Source: Podarcis raffonei (taxonomy: Eukaryota > Chordata > Lepidosauria > Squamata > Lacertidae). From it: a stretch of DNA of 64,000 bases. The notes below the pieces were generated by a model, which did no database searches, was not told the DNA's origin, and saw nothing but the letters and a program-made list of their open reading frames with translations. Below are positions 22,232 to 32,570 of the stretch, in pieces (position 1 is the stretch's first letter; each line of letters starts with the position of its first letter). Made by a program: the position numbers and the translations under genes. The stretch is from contig NC_070613.1 in the NCBI RefSeq assembly GCF_027172205.1, forward strand, positions 27,678,001 through 27,742,000, written 5' to 3'.

Positions 22232-22804
22232 GCTTAGCAGAATTTATGGAGCTCCCATTATTCTTCCAAGTTCAAATCCCCTTCGGCAGTTATGGTATAT
22301 AATTTAGAACTGCACCATTTAATAGATTAGAAGGCACCGTGGCTGCCTAGAATATTTTCTCATGATTTGTTGTATACTATTACAGGGGTATTCAAAAGAC
22401 ACCCAATCAGGACAAAAGCTCTTAAGGATCCATAGATATACACTGGAAAAATATTATATTCCAAACATTACAATTTCTTGTAAAACAATGAATAAAAATG
22501 GACAAGCAAATAAAGATTGAAGATTCCATATATAACAACACCATTCCACTGATCTCTTATAGCATTTTCTTTTTCAGATATTTACTGAAGATCAGTACTA
22601 TTTTGAGGCATTTGTAAAATTTATAGCTAACCTGCTAGGTCCGTTTGGGTATTGCCACAGGAGTTGGGGTGCAACTCCTTAGTTTAATCCACCCCATAAT
22701 TCTGCAAATGTTGATGTATCCCCAAGCATGTGATACTACCCTCTTTTTAGTGTGTGTGTGTGTGTTTACTGGTTTTTGAGAAAACAGCTAAGCTGCAACA
22801 CGTT

Positions 22805-23590
22805 TCCATTTTTAATATAAATTTTATTAGAGTTTATAGAGAGAAATACAAAACTTAATATCAAGTATCTTTTTTATCCAACATTAGTCTAAGTAAAAGA
22901 AAAACAGCAAAAAACAAACAAAAGATAAGTAGATACAGAAAAAATCTTAAAAGATAAAATAGAAAAAATAAAGTTCAAAAACTAAAAAACTTCCAATTCT
23001 TCATCTGTCTGCCATATATAAACAACATTCACTTAATCCACTCCAATATAACACCCAACCAAATCACTTTCTATAAACAAACTTTAATCTTCAATCCCCA
23101 AATCCAAGTGCCATTATTTCAGTTTCTTTCTCATGCAAAATGTCTATGAGAGGTTTTCAATCTTTGGTAAATGTTAACAACTTAAACAGGTGCATTTTGC
23201 CATCTCAGCTAAGTCCATTAATTTTAACAACCATTCTTCCATTGCTGGTAATGATGAATCTTTCCATCTTTGTGTATGTAATAGTTTCGCCACTGTAATC
23301 TTATATTGAAACAAAGTTCCATCAACCTTTTTGAATTGTATATCCATAAGTCCAGGCGGGAAAAGTTCTGGTTTCAGTTGAAAGTTAATCTTCAAAATTC
23401 TCCATATCAGTGTATGCTTATCCTCTTTTGGGGACTTTTTACATGTCCGCCATGAATGATAAAATATCCTTTCATTTTCTTTATATTTCCAACAGGTATT
23501 CAGAACATTTTTATACATTATAAATAATTTCTTGGGAGTTAAGTACCACATGTTTCCTATGCAGAAGACCTCAACTTTCCCCTCGAGCAT
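22805..23590 (-). mobile_element. L1 LINE fragment, ORF2 carboxy terminus and 3' UTR
   Basis: An open stretch on minus (23,590-23,174) encodes motifs of the L1 ORF2 carboxy end, such as FYHSWRTCKK and KITVAKLLHTQRWK. Below it is an AT-rich 3' UTR reaching about 22,805. The element is truncated at its 5' end. Confidence 0.7.
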
Positions 23591-23715
23591 CTGAAGTTAA
23601 CAGGGCTGGGACTTTGGAAAGCGAATTATACTGGGCTAGATGGGCCAGTAGTCCAACTTCACAGGTTCCTATAAAATGGGCACTATGAGTGAATAGCACT
23701 TATTGTGCTATCTTC

Positions 23716-24120
23716 TCTTTGACGATCACTCATAGTCGAGTAAGATTGTCTTCCATGAACACAGTTTTAACAGTGAGTCCGTAAGTGACTGTGGAGGCCA
23801 ATTCTGGATCCACACGTCCTTGCACAGTGGGAACATGTTTCTGGGTGGGAGTGGATCACGGTGAAGGTTTGCCAAGCGTGCCTTCCTCTTAGCACGTTTC
23901 TCCTCTTCGTCCTGAGTTTAAGCGTCTTCAAAGTCCACGGCACCTTTGGTAAAGGCTGTTCTCCAACTGCAGCATTCGCAGGTCAGTGTTGACCAGTTGT
24001 CAGTGCTTATACCACTTTTTTTTATAGATTTGCCTTGAGAGAGTATTTGAACCTCTTTTGTTGACCACCAGACCACAGCAATATCAATACTGTGCTTCAA
24101 AAGAAGTTTATGACCTTTTG
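23716..24120. repeat. unclassified dispersed repeat, probable
   Basis: The segment from cactcatagtcgagtaag to caaaagaagtttatga reads like a decayed interspersed repeat rather than unique sequence, but I cannot assign a family or find clean ends. The minus strand holds a 60-codon open frame without recognisable domain. Confidence 0.25.
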
Positions 24121-24997
24121 AAACAGATTAATCCACAATGCTAGTGCTGGTGGTCACCATAATATATATGAACAGCAGAAAATAAGTCATTAAAAAAAAG
24201 AGAGAGACTTTAGGCCCGGGGAGAGGAGCATGTGGCGCTCCAAATGTTAATGGACTCCAGCTCCCATCAAACCCAGCTTGTTGGTATTCTTATAGTCAAT
24301 TGCTTCAAGATGCCTCACAAGAATGGAATGAAATAAAGAATACCCAGAAGTAATTACACCCCACTACATATAGGCATGCACAGCCAAAATAGGTTTGCAG
24401 CCTAATATATGTGAATAAACAAGCTGTTGCTAGGGTGTTCCCCTGCTTCCCTTGGGGTGGGGAGAAGGACAACTCTAATAGTGTTTCCCCCCTCTATAGG
24501 TTTGCCTTTTCTATTTTCCCATGCTGCTTTCCAAGCCACCCTATTGTTTCAGGCAGGCAGAAAGGGCCAGACATTTCCTTAGCAAACCTGTTTCCTCTGG
24601 AGCGCTCAGCATGGCTGGCATTTTCCATTGTAGAGAAAGCCGAAGCACACATCCTGTCTCTCAGTTTCCCTCCTCCCATCCTCCTCTCCGCCCCCCCCCC
24701 AGCTCCGCAGTCTCTCTTCATGCACACTTGAGAGCTTACAGCCTCCAGGTGTGTTAATAATCCCATATAAAAAAATTATCCAAGGGGGTTTCTCTGTGAA
24801 ATTCCCTGACCTCCATTCTTCCCCTCTCCTGGGGCCCAAGAGTCTTTCTAGGTAGCGAGAGAGCTGGGGTCCCCCCCCACCTTGTGTGATGTTAGGGAAA
24901 TGTTAGGGAAATTTGGGGATGGCCTGGAGACAGAGGAGCGAAGGATGGTTTTCCATGTATGTGTAATGCTTCTTTTTGGTTTGAAGCAGTGAAAACG

Positions 24998-25025
24998 AGA
25001 GAGAAAGAGAGAGAGAGAGGGAGAG
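24998..25025. repeat. GA microsatellite
   Basis: A run of GAGA units with an interrupting gaaag lies just upstream of the GNG11 5' UTR exon. Confidence 0.8.
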
Positions 25026-25482
25026 AGCCACAGAGAGAGGTCAAACTGTGCAGTTTAATCAGATTAGGACGGATTCTGCTGATGAATTAAAATCCTGAAA
25101 GTAGTTACTAGGAGCTCAAAGAGCCTGGCAAGAAAGTTGGCTGAACAGGAAGTTGCTGCCGCTGCTACAGAGAAACCGGGACAAACTCACACAGAGGAGG
25201 TAAGGATTTTCTGGGGAGAAAAGGAGAGGGCAGTGACATAATTAGGTAACTTTAGACGCCGGACTTAATGATCTTGTGCCCCTGCTTTTTAGTTCACTCA
25301 TTCCTGCTGTGTTTTGGGGCCCTCCTGCTCATTTTGGTGAGGGGCCATGGGCCTCTGCTCTAAAGTCCAACCCTCCCATGGCACCACCAGGGTGGGGAGG
25401 GTGTCTTAGGCACTCAGCTGCACCTCTCAACCTCATTTAACTCTCTTTCTCCCTCTGTCTCTCTCCCTGCTTTAAGCCAGCG

Positions 25483-28181
25483 ATGCCAGCAATCAATATA
25501 GAGGATCTGAGCGAGAAGGATAAACTGAAAATGGAAGTGGAACAGCTCCGGAAAGAAGTCAAGCTGGAACGGCAGCCGGTGAGTGCTGTGTGGTTTCTTT
25601 CTTTATTATATCTGGGGAGCCTAGCTGTTGGTTGGAACAGCTCCTGTTTTCAATGGCAGGCGGATCAAAGCCTGTTTGTTTGGAAGAGGCCTTGCGTGCA
25701 TGTCTGCAGCTTGCTGGTTACAAAGCAGTTTGGCAATTTGACTGCCTAGGATCATTAAAGGGGCCTCGAAAGGAGGCCCAGATTGAAGGGAGGGGGGTGT
25801 GAAAGGGAGGAAGGGATTAACTGATTTTTCTAGACTCGGGTAAAATCAAAACAAAACAAAACACAACCATCTCTCCCCGATACATAAGGGACACAGGTAG
25901 GGATACATGATCTGAATTGTATTCCATTGTGGGGAAAGATTACTCTGGCCAGATTGCGCTCAAAAGGTACACATGTGAAATCCATATGAGCACAGGAAGC
26001 TGCCTTATACAGAGTCAGACCAATGGATTATTTAGATCTGATATTCCTGCATTGCAGGGGTTTGGATTAGATGAGCCTTCCAGCTCTATAATTCCATGAT
26101 TTTATACTACTGGCAGAAGCTACCCAGGGTTTCAGACTAGTTGGCCCTACCAGGATATGCCAGGGATCCACAGCAATTATTGCCAGGCAAGGGCGTGTGA
26201 TCGAACCAAGTGATTAACAATGTGATTGACTAACAGCAGGTCTTGGGGGGGGGGAGAAATTCAATACAGTTCACACATGCAGGTGACCCCTACCTAATCC
26301 ACACTTTACAAAACAGTAAGAGAACTGGAACAAACCATCCTTCGAAAGGTGCAGTTTGCTGAATTTTGCAATGCATCTCTCACCTGAGATAGCTTCCTCA
26401 TTTCACCTAACGATAGGGCCGTCTCTCCAGACTACACACAGGGGGCTAGCATGTGAGGTAGAAAGTTAGTTGAGAACCTGTCCTATCATGCATTGCCGGG
26501 GGTTGGGCTAGATGACCCTTGGGGTCCCTTTCAACTCTACAATTCTAATTATTCAGCCAAGTAACGTATGCAAAAATGCATGCATTGAGGGAAAGTGTGC
26601 ATATAAATGCACATACGAGTGAAAATAACGTACAAAAATCTACTATACTAAGGAAAAGCACTCTGTAAAAATGTGCAGATTGCCTAGAAACATGTGTATA
26701 TTAGAAGCTGACACTAAAATGCTGATGAAGTTTCATGAGCACTTTTCTTAAGTCTAGATCAGAACTTCTTAGTACTTCTGCCTTTATTTCTGTTCCACCC
26801 CATTCCTGATTTAATCTACCATATGTACAACTGTGAAAGGAGTATAGGACTATCTGGATTTTCTGTCTCTCGGGTACAAAATGTCTTGGGCTGCTTCTGC
26901 CTGGCCTGGCCCCCTCTTCCCAAAAACAACCACAATTTGGGAATCACTGACACACGAGGGAATGCCTATTGACATCAGCTGCAGAACTGATGACACAGCC
27001 CGAATTAGAGTGGAAGCTGCAATTACAAGGAAAGGGGAGAAGCGTGAAGAGGCTAATTATGGGGTAGGCAAGCAGAGGGCTAAATTTGGGGCTTTTTACT
27101 GCTTTAGTACAAGACTTCAGGGAGCCGAGGTATGCAATATAGTAAGGAAGAAATGGCCGGATGACTGCGGGGGGGGGGGGGACAAATTGGGCATGAAGTG
27201 TTTCCATGATTATTTCCAGAAATCTGGACAGATTTGCCTCTCCTGGCAAATCTTGTAGAGAAGTGGAGATACTCAAAATAATTGCAAGAAACTACGTTTT
27301 CATAAAGTTCATCCAGTGGCAGGGTAGGTGGTACTGTTATTTTTCACTAATATCCAGCCATAGACCAGTGGATGAGGGATGGGGTACCTGTGCCCTCCCA
27401 GAGGATACTATTTTCTTATTTTTATTTATAATATACTGAATTCATATCCTGCCCTTCCTCTCCAGGCGGGTGTGAGGGTTTTTTTTTTTTAACATAGCAA
27501 ATATAAAACAAATTGATGGTACAGAATGCAGGCAATCCTCATTTTGTGTGGGGGTTCCATCCCAGACCCCACATGCGTTGTCACGAGTGCACATACGTCT
27601 GCTCCACCCCTTTTTGTGGAGTTTTGGAGCTACTTCTGGGTTTGGCGCCATGCACATGTTATTCGGACACACCTAAACCAGGAGTTGCCTGTATTCCTAC
27701 TACTCAACACGTTTTCACATGCAATGTATATTTTCATATGCAATACCATAATGTACACTTTAAACTGCTGTTATATTCATTTTGCATCTTTATACACTTG
27801 CTTTTTTAAAAAACAGATTTAACGTATATGTCATGTTCTTTGTAAACTGCCTAGAGGTTTCACTTACAGTTATACAAATTTTGTTAAAGAACACAAGTTG
27901 CAGGAAAAATATTTATACATAGCAACTTGCAAATTTTATTTCTGGTGTTTATCATTAATTCATATGTGTAGTGTTTGTGTATCACTGTGAAACTATTTTC
28001 TTGCCTTCCAAAACGACCCCTGTATTTAGATTTCTTTCGCTCTCTCTTTTTGAAGGTTTCCAAATGTTCTGAAGAAATTAAAAATTACATTGAAGAAAGA
28101 TCTGGAGAAGACCCTCTGGTTAAAGGCATTCCTGAAGACAGGAACCCTTTCAAAGAAAAAGGAGGATGTGTTATTGCTTAG
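25483..28181 (+). CDS. GNG11: GNG11: G-protein gamma-11 subunit
   Basis: Farnesylated gamma subunit that pairs with a G-beta subunit and anchors the beta-gamma dimer at the inner face of the plasma membrane for GPCR signalling. Coding exons are 25,483-25,578 and 28,056-28,181, giving 73 residues as in human GNG11. The exon 1 donor is GTGAGT; the exon 2 acceptor follows a pyrimidine tract ending TTTTTGAAG. Residues 1-32 form the helix that makes a coiled coil with beta (MEVEQLRKEVKL). Residues 43-52 (IEERSGEDPL) and the NPFKEKG segment are gamma signatures. It ends in the CaaX box CVIA; the human form is CVIS, and both suit farnesyltransferase. A likely non-coding first exon ends at 25,199 (donor GTAAGG). 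The amino end INIED-L-EKDK also resembles GNGT1, but the rest, especially SKCSEEIKNYIEERS, is GNG11-like. Confidence 0.93.
25579..28055 (+). other. GNG11 intron with CR1 3' tails
   Basis: The 2.5-kb intron carries a SINE-like piece followed by a CR1-type 3' tail at about 25,985-26,105 (ggtttggattagatgagcc, then ataattccatgattt). A second CR1 tail lies at about 26,495-26,555 (gggctagatgacccttgg). A G-run sits at 27,170-27,181. Nothing else was recognised. Confidence 0.5.
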
Positions 28182-28211
28182 ACGAAGATGGTTAAGAAAT
28201 ATTGAAAGTGG

Positions 28212-28217
28212 AATAAA
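28212..28217 (+). other. candidate polyadenylation signal, GNG11
   Basis: AATAAA lies 31 bases after the stop codon. Alternative AATAAA motifs near 28,430 and 28,573 would give a longer 3' UTR, which is more usual for this gene. Confidence 0.35.
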
Positions 28218-28731
28218 AAGCATCCTAGCATAACTAGCCAGATTTAAGTTCCAGGAGTCCTTACTGAACAAATAGACAGTGATAATCTTTTTTTTTTTTT
28301 TTTAAAGAAAACAGAAAATGCCTGCTTATATTTTTATTCCATGAAGCAGATTCTTGCTTACTGTATCCCTAAATAAGTTTCTAGAGGCTGCTTCCTGTTC
28401 TCTTAATTTCCTGCACATGCTGATTTGAGTAATAAAAGAAATCTATTTGAACAATCAACTACAGTGTTATTTTGGTAAAGAGAATGCAAAGATGCATGGT
28501 GAAAGGCTTCTTTTTTTCTTTGCAGAAAATAGAACTGTAACCGTGAGAAAACCATGATAGCACTGTTATAATAAAAATAGGGGTTCATTTACATCTGGTG
28601 AAGTACAATGATTATGCGAGGGTTTTAGTTTTTTGGTCAGCTGCAGTAGTGTGGTGGCAAATTCAGAAGTGCAGGGCTCCTCATGGTAGTCACAGCCATG
28701 CCCCCCCCGCTCCCACCCTTCTAAGTTTATA

Positions 28732-28957
28732 CAGTGGTACCTCAGGTTACATACACTTCAGGTTACAGACTCTGCTAACCCAGAAATAGTGCTTCAGGTT
28801 AAGAACTTTGCTTCAGGATGAGAACAGAAATCGTGCTCTGGCGGCGCAGCTGCAGCAAGAGGCCCCATTAGCTAAAGTGGTGCTTCAGGTTAAGAACAGT
28901 TTCAGGTTAAGAACGGACCTCCGGAACGAATTAAGTACTTAACCCGAGGTACCACTG
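28732..28957 (-). mobile_element. MITE, pogo/Tigger-like, family 1
   Basis: A 226-bp copy of the element at 4,764, in the opposite orientation. Ends are CAGTGGTACCTC and gaGGTACCACTG, with TA on both sides. Confidence 0.8.
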
Positions 28958-28964
28958 TACAACC

Positions 28965-29100
28965 TTTTAATGTTTTTATATTGTAAACTGCCCTGTGAAT
29001 GAACTTCAGATGAAGGGCAGTATAGAAATTTAATAAACAGTAATAATAAAACAAGAACATTCTAAGATTATATTTACCCAATAATAATAATAATAATAAT
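28965..29100 (+). repeat. LINE 3' tail and AAT microsatellite
   Basis: The motif gtaaactgccctgtgaatg, then agtatagaaatttaataaac, matches other LINE tails here. An AAT repeat follows at about 29,081-29,100. Confidence 0.5.
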
Positions 29101-29914
29101 TAGGGATGCATTGCTATAATTAGTGCAGATCTCCACATGTTGCTTTCAACTAGATCCAATTTTCTATGCACATACGTGGGCAAATGATTCGGATTGCTCC
29201 AATATCTTCTTTCAGAGTGACTTAAGTTGCATTTCCCTTGAAGTTCCATTGTATATAACAGAACCTCCACGCTATTGCCTTGAAACTGAGGCACCTGGTT
29301 TCAGTGTTCCTAAACGCTTAAGCTTTGGAGCTACAGAACAGCAACTCCTCAACGTTCTTCCAATGTGCTTTCTCTAAAGTGACCCTAGAAGCCAATCCTC
29401 AATGGCTGACTGACCACCATTCACTCTGATTGGCTCCAATCAGCACAAAGGGTGAGAAGGCCTTTTCTCAGTGGCTAAAAAGCTTGCCTTCTATACTAAG
29501 AGAGTAGCTCTAGGACACAGGAGTCAGGGCCCCAGCTGTAGAAACTGCCGCAGGTCTTCAAGCCTCCACGACCCTGGACTGCTGCAAACAATGTACTTCA
29601 GATTAAATCGGCTTTATTCGTTTATTAAAAAAACCCTTATCTACTGCTTTTTGTTTAGAAAAAAATATATTAAAGCAGTTCACAACAGGCGATCCAAAAT
29701 CCGATTAAAACCAAACCAACAAAAAGCAATTGAAATGAGGTAAACAAACTATACAATAGCATGGCTGCAATAACCACAGTAATCAAACCAGCAAAAACTG
29801 TTTTGAAGAGTTAGGAAATGCCAGGGTAGGAAATATCACACCATTACTGACTGCCTGATCTCTACTAGGAGTTCATTCTACATAGTGCAGGGCTGGGGAG
29901 CCTTTGGCCCTCTC

Positions 29915-30115
29915 TGTGTTGTTGGAACAGAGGAAGCTGCCTCATATGAAAACAGACCACTGGTCCATCTAACTCAGTATTGTATACATTGACTGGCAGA
30001 AACTCTCCAGGATTTCAAGCAGGAGTCTCTTCCAATCCTACCTGGGAGATGCCAGGGATTGAACCTGGGAGCTTCTGCTTACAAGGTAGCTGCTCTACCA
30101 CTGAACCATGGCCCT
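29915..30115 (-). repeat. tRNA-headed SINE, well preserved
   Basis: Reading plus: gaggaagctgcctcatatg, tggtccatctaactcag, ctccaggatttcaagcagg, then gccagggattgaacctggg and tagctgctctaccactgaa. The last two are the complement of B and A boxes. The element is therefore on minus, and is a SINE, not a functional tRNA gene. Confidence 0.65.
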
Positions 30116-30599
30116 TCCTTACAACTATCAGCCTCTAAGATTGGCCATGCTGGCTGCAGTTGATGAGAGAAGAAGTTCCACAGCACCTGGAAGATCAAAA
30201 CTCCCCCACCCCTGAGACAGTAGGTGCCACAGTGGAGAAGGCTCTTACCAGGACCCCAAACACTCAAACCTCAGCTTAGGGCAGCATTCTTCAACCTTTG
30301 GAACCCATATCTTTTTGAACCACAACTTCCATGATCTGGAGCCATTTAAGGCAGTGGGGCTTTTATTGAACTTGAGTAGGCTTTACTTCTGAGTAAAGCA
30401 GAAGGCTTGCACTGTTAATTAATAGGTTCAATGAGGAATGTGAAAGCTTTTTCCATCTGGAAGGCTGCATTTTCCTTGGTTATGCATTACCTATCCACAT
30501 GCAGACTCAATTCTCCCCAGACCACGATTGAAAATTTAGTTAATTTTAAAATTAACCAGAAATTAAACGGATTAATGGCAAAGTCCTACAGGATCATAG

Positions 30600-30775
30600 G
30601 AAACTGTTATATTGAACCAGATTACCAGTGCGTCTAGGTCAGTATTGCCTACACAGACAGGCAGCGGCTCTAGGATTTCAGACAGGGAGCCTTTGCTGGC
30701 CAGTAGCAACTGAACGTTGGACCTTCCGCTTGCAAGGTAGGTTCTCTGCCATTGAGCCACCGTCCTTCCCAATAA
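30600..30775 (-). repeat. tRNA-headed SINE, decayed
   Basis: A diverged copy of the element at 29,915, with gtctaggtcagtattgcct at one end and a reversed tRNA-like head (ttctctgccattgagccac) at the other. Confidence 0.5.
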
Positions 30776-31069
30776 ACCCCATTGAATTCAATGGAACATC
30801 CTCCCAGGTAAGTAAGGAATTGCAGCCTAAAGATGTAGAAGTATGGAATTGGAGGTTTCTAAAGAAAATATGTACTTTTAATAGACTTATACAAACTTGA
30901 TATACTTACTGACAATCTTAATGTACGTACTTATAAAAAAAGGCAGCTAGCAAGCACAACATAGGGATTCTCTCTCGTTCCCTTTCTTACGCAGGAGGGA
31001 ATACCTCTTCCAAGATGCCTCCAGGTCACATAAGAAGCTGCTGAGACACACCATTGGTAGTCCATGTTG

Positions 31070-31215
31070 TTGTTGTTATTATTAATTGAATTTATATACC
31101 GCCCAATACCTGGAGGTCCCAGGGCGGTTCACAGAACAAAATCGAAATATAAAACCACAAAATCTATAATCAAAATAAAAACAACAACCCAGTATCACTC
31201 CCCCCCCCACCCCCA
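31070..31215 (-). mobile_element. LINE 3' end, reverse orientation
   Basis: The sequence reads gaatttatataccgcccaat and gtcccagggcggttcac, then A-rich sequence and a C-run. It is a relative of 15,777-16,060. Confidence 0.55.
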
Positions 31216-31269
31216 ATGTCTGCATTACCAGACAAGGAAAACAGGCTTTTCTGCTTCAGAAATGCTGCT

Positions 31270-31995
31270 TGAGTCTGCTAAAATGGGAGTCATTTTGGAC
31301 TCACAGCTGTCCATGGAGGCACAGGTCAAATCTGTGTCCAGGGCAGCTGTTTACCAGCTCCATCTGGTACGTAGGCTGAGACCCTACCTGCCTGCGGACT
31401 GTCTCGCCAGAGTGGTGCATGCTCTGGTTATCTCCCGCTTGGATTACTGCAATGCGCTCTACGTGGGGCTACCTTTGAAGGTGACTCGGAAACTACAACT
31501 AATCCAGAATGCAGCAGCTAGACTGGTGACTGGGGGCAGCCGCCGAGACCATATAACACCGGTCTTGAAAGACCTACATTGGCTCCCAGTACGTTTCCGA
31601 GCACAATTCAAAGTGTTGGTGCTGACCTTTAAAGCCCTAAACGGCCTCGGTCCAGTATACCTGAAGGAGCGTCTCCACCCCCATCATTCTGCCCGGACGC
31701 TGAGGTCTAGCGCCGAGGGCCTTCTGGCGGTTCCCTCATTGCGAGAAGCAAAGCTACAGGGAACCAGGCAGAGGGCCTTCTCGGTAGTGGCGCCCGCCCT
31801 GTGGAATGCCCTTCCAGCAGATGTCAAAGAGATAAACAACTACCTGACATTCAGAAGACATCTTAAGGCAGCCCTGTTCAGGGAAGTTTTTAACGTGTGA
31901 TATTTTACTGTATTTTTGGTTTTTATGGAAGCCGCCCAGAGTGGCTGGGGAGGCCCAGCCAGATGGGCGGGGTATAAATAATAAATTATTATTAT
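31270..31995 (+). mobile_element. L2-like LINE, 5'-truncated ORF2 carboxy end with 3' tail
   Basis: An open frame to 31,900 encodes the carboxy-terminal part of an L2/CR1-clade reverse transcriptase, with motifs VHALVISRLDYCNAL, QNAARLVTG-like QNAAARLVTG, LHWLPV and LTFKALNGLGP. The tail follows (gccgcccagagtggctggg) and an ATT repeat. The catalytic part of the reverse transcriptase is missing, so the copy is dead on arrival, but the open frame implies a recent insertion. Shorter copies are at 7,362, 10,370 and 18,720. Confidence 0.85.
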
Positions 31996-32039
31996 TATAT
32001 TATTATTATGAATAAGTAAATTATACTGTTTGCAGCTTT

Positions 32040-32570
32040 CGCTGTTGTTATTTGCAGGGACCTGCAAAGGGAATGCTCCACCTTAAGAGTGCGACGCGGC
32101 TCCTGCTCAGGGACCGCCCGCGAAGCCTTTTCCCAAGCGACGGAAAGCGCGTTCGCGGCAGCCGAGGCGAAGGTCGGAGAGGCGTTTCCAGAGGCGGCCC
32201 AGCTTCGTCCCGCCCTTCCCGGCCGCAGGGCCCGCGCATTATTTTTAGCGGCCCTGTCGAACATGGCTTTGCGCTGGGCTTTTGCGCTAAGGCGCAAAGA
32301 GGGAGCCAAGTTGCTGCTCCTCTTGCGCGGAGCGCAAGGAAGCTCTCCTCGCAGCCGGAGCAGCAGCGCTGCCGCCGTGGCCGGGTCCCCCTCCGGAGAC
32401 CACCTAATATACACGCAGGAGCATTTCGCCTTGAGGGAGTCTCTGAGAAAGGTATTGCGGGCCGGGGCGCCTCGGCCTCACCGCCCGCCTCGCCTCTTCT
32501 TGTTGTTTTTTGTGTGTAGTGAATTGGGCGCTGGAATCCGCAGCCGCGGTGCCTTTTGAGTTCAAGGCCG
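32040..32570 (+). promoter_or_regulatory. CpG-rich promoter of the acyl-CoA dehydrogenase gene
   Basis: This is a dense CpG island-like stretch surrounding the first exon, in contrast to AT-rich flanks. No TATA box was recognised, as is common for housekeeping mitochondrial genes. Long open frames on both strands here arise from base composition. Confidence 0.6.

Larger units (their letters stand above)
17150..25150. other. intergenic interval TFPI2-GNG11, no gene recognised
   Basis: This 8-kb interval holds SINEs, LINE tails, a small hAT-type MITE and an L1 fragment, each listed separately. I looked for the two coding exons of GNGT1 (an MP-INIEDL start and an EERSGEDPLVKG block), which lies here in human, and found neither. 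Stretches 19,200-20,300 and 21,010-22,080 show no feature I can name. Confidence 0.6.

Noticed and set aside
31064-31900. A 278-codon protein as a host gene
   Set aside because: The first part reads through a reversed LINE tail and the rest is a 5'-truncated L2-like LINE reverse transcriptase end.
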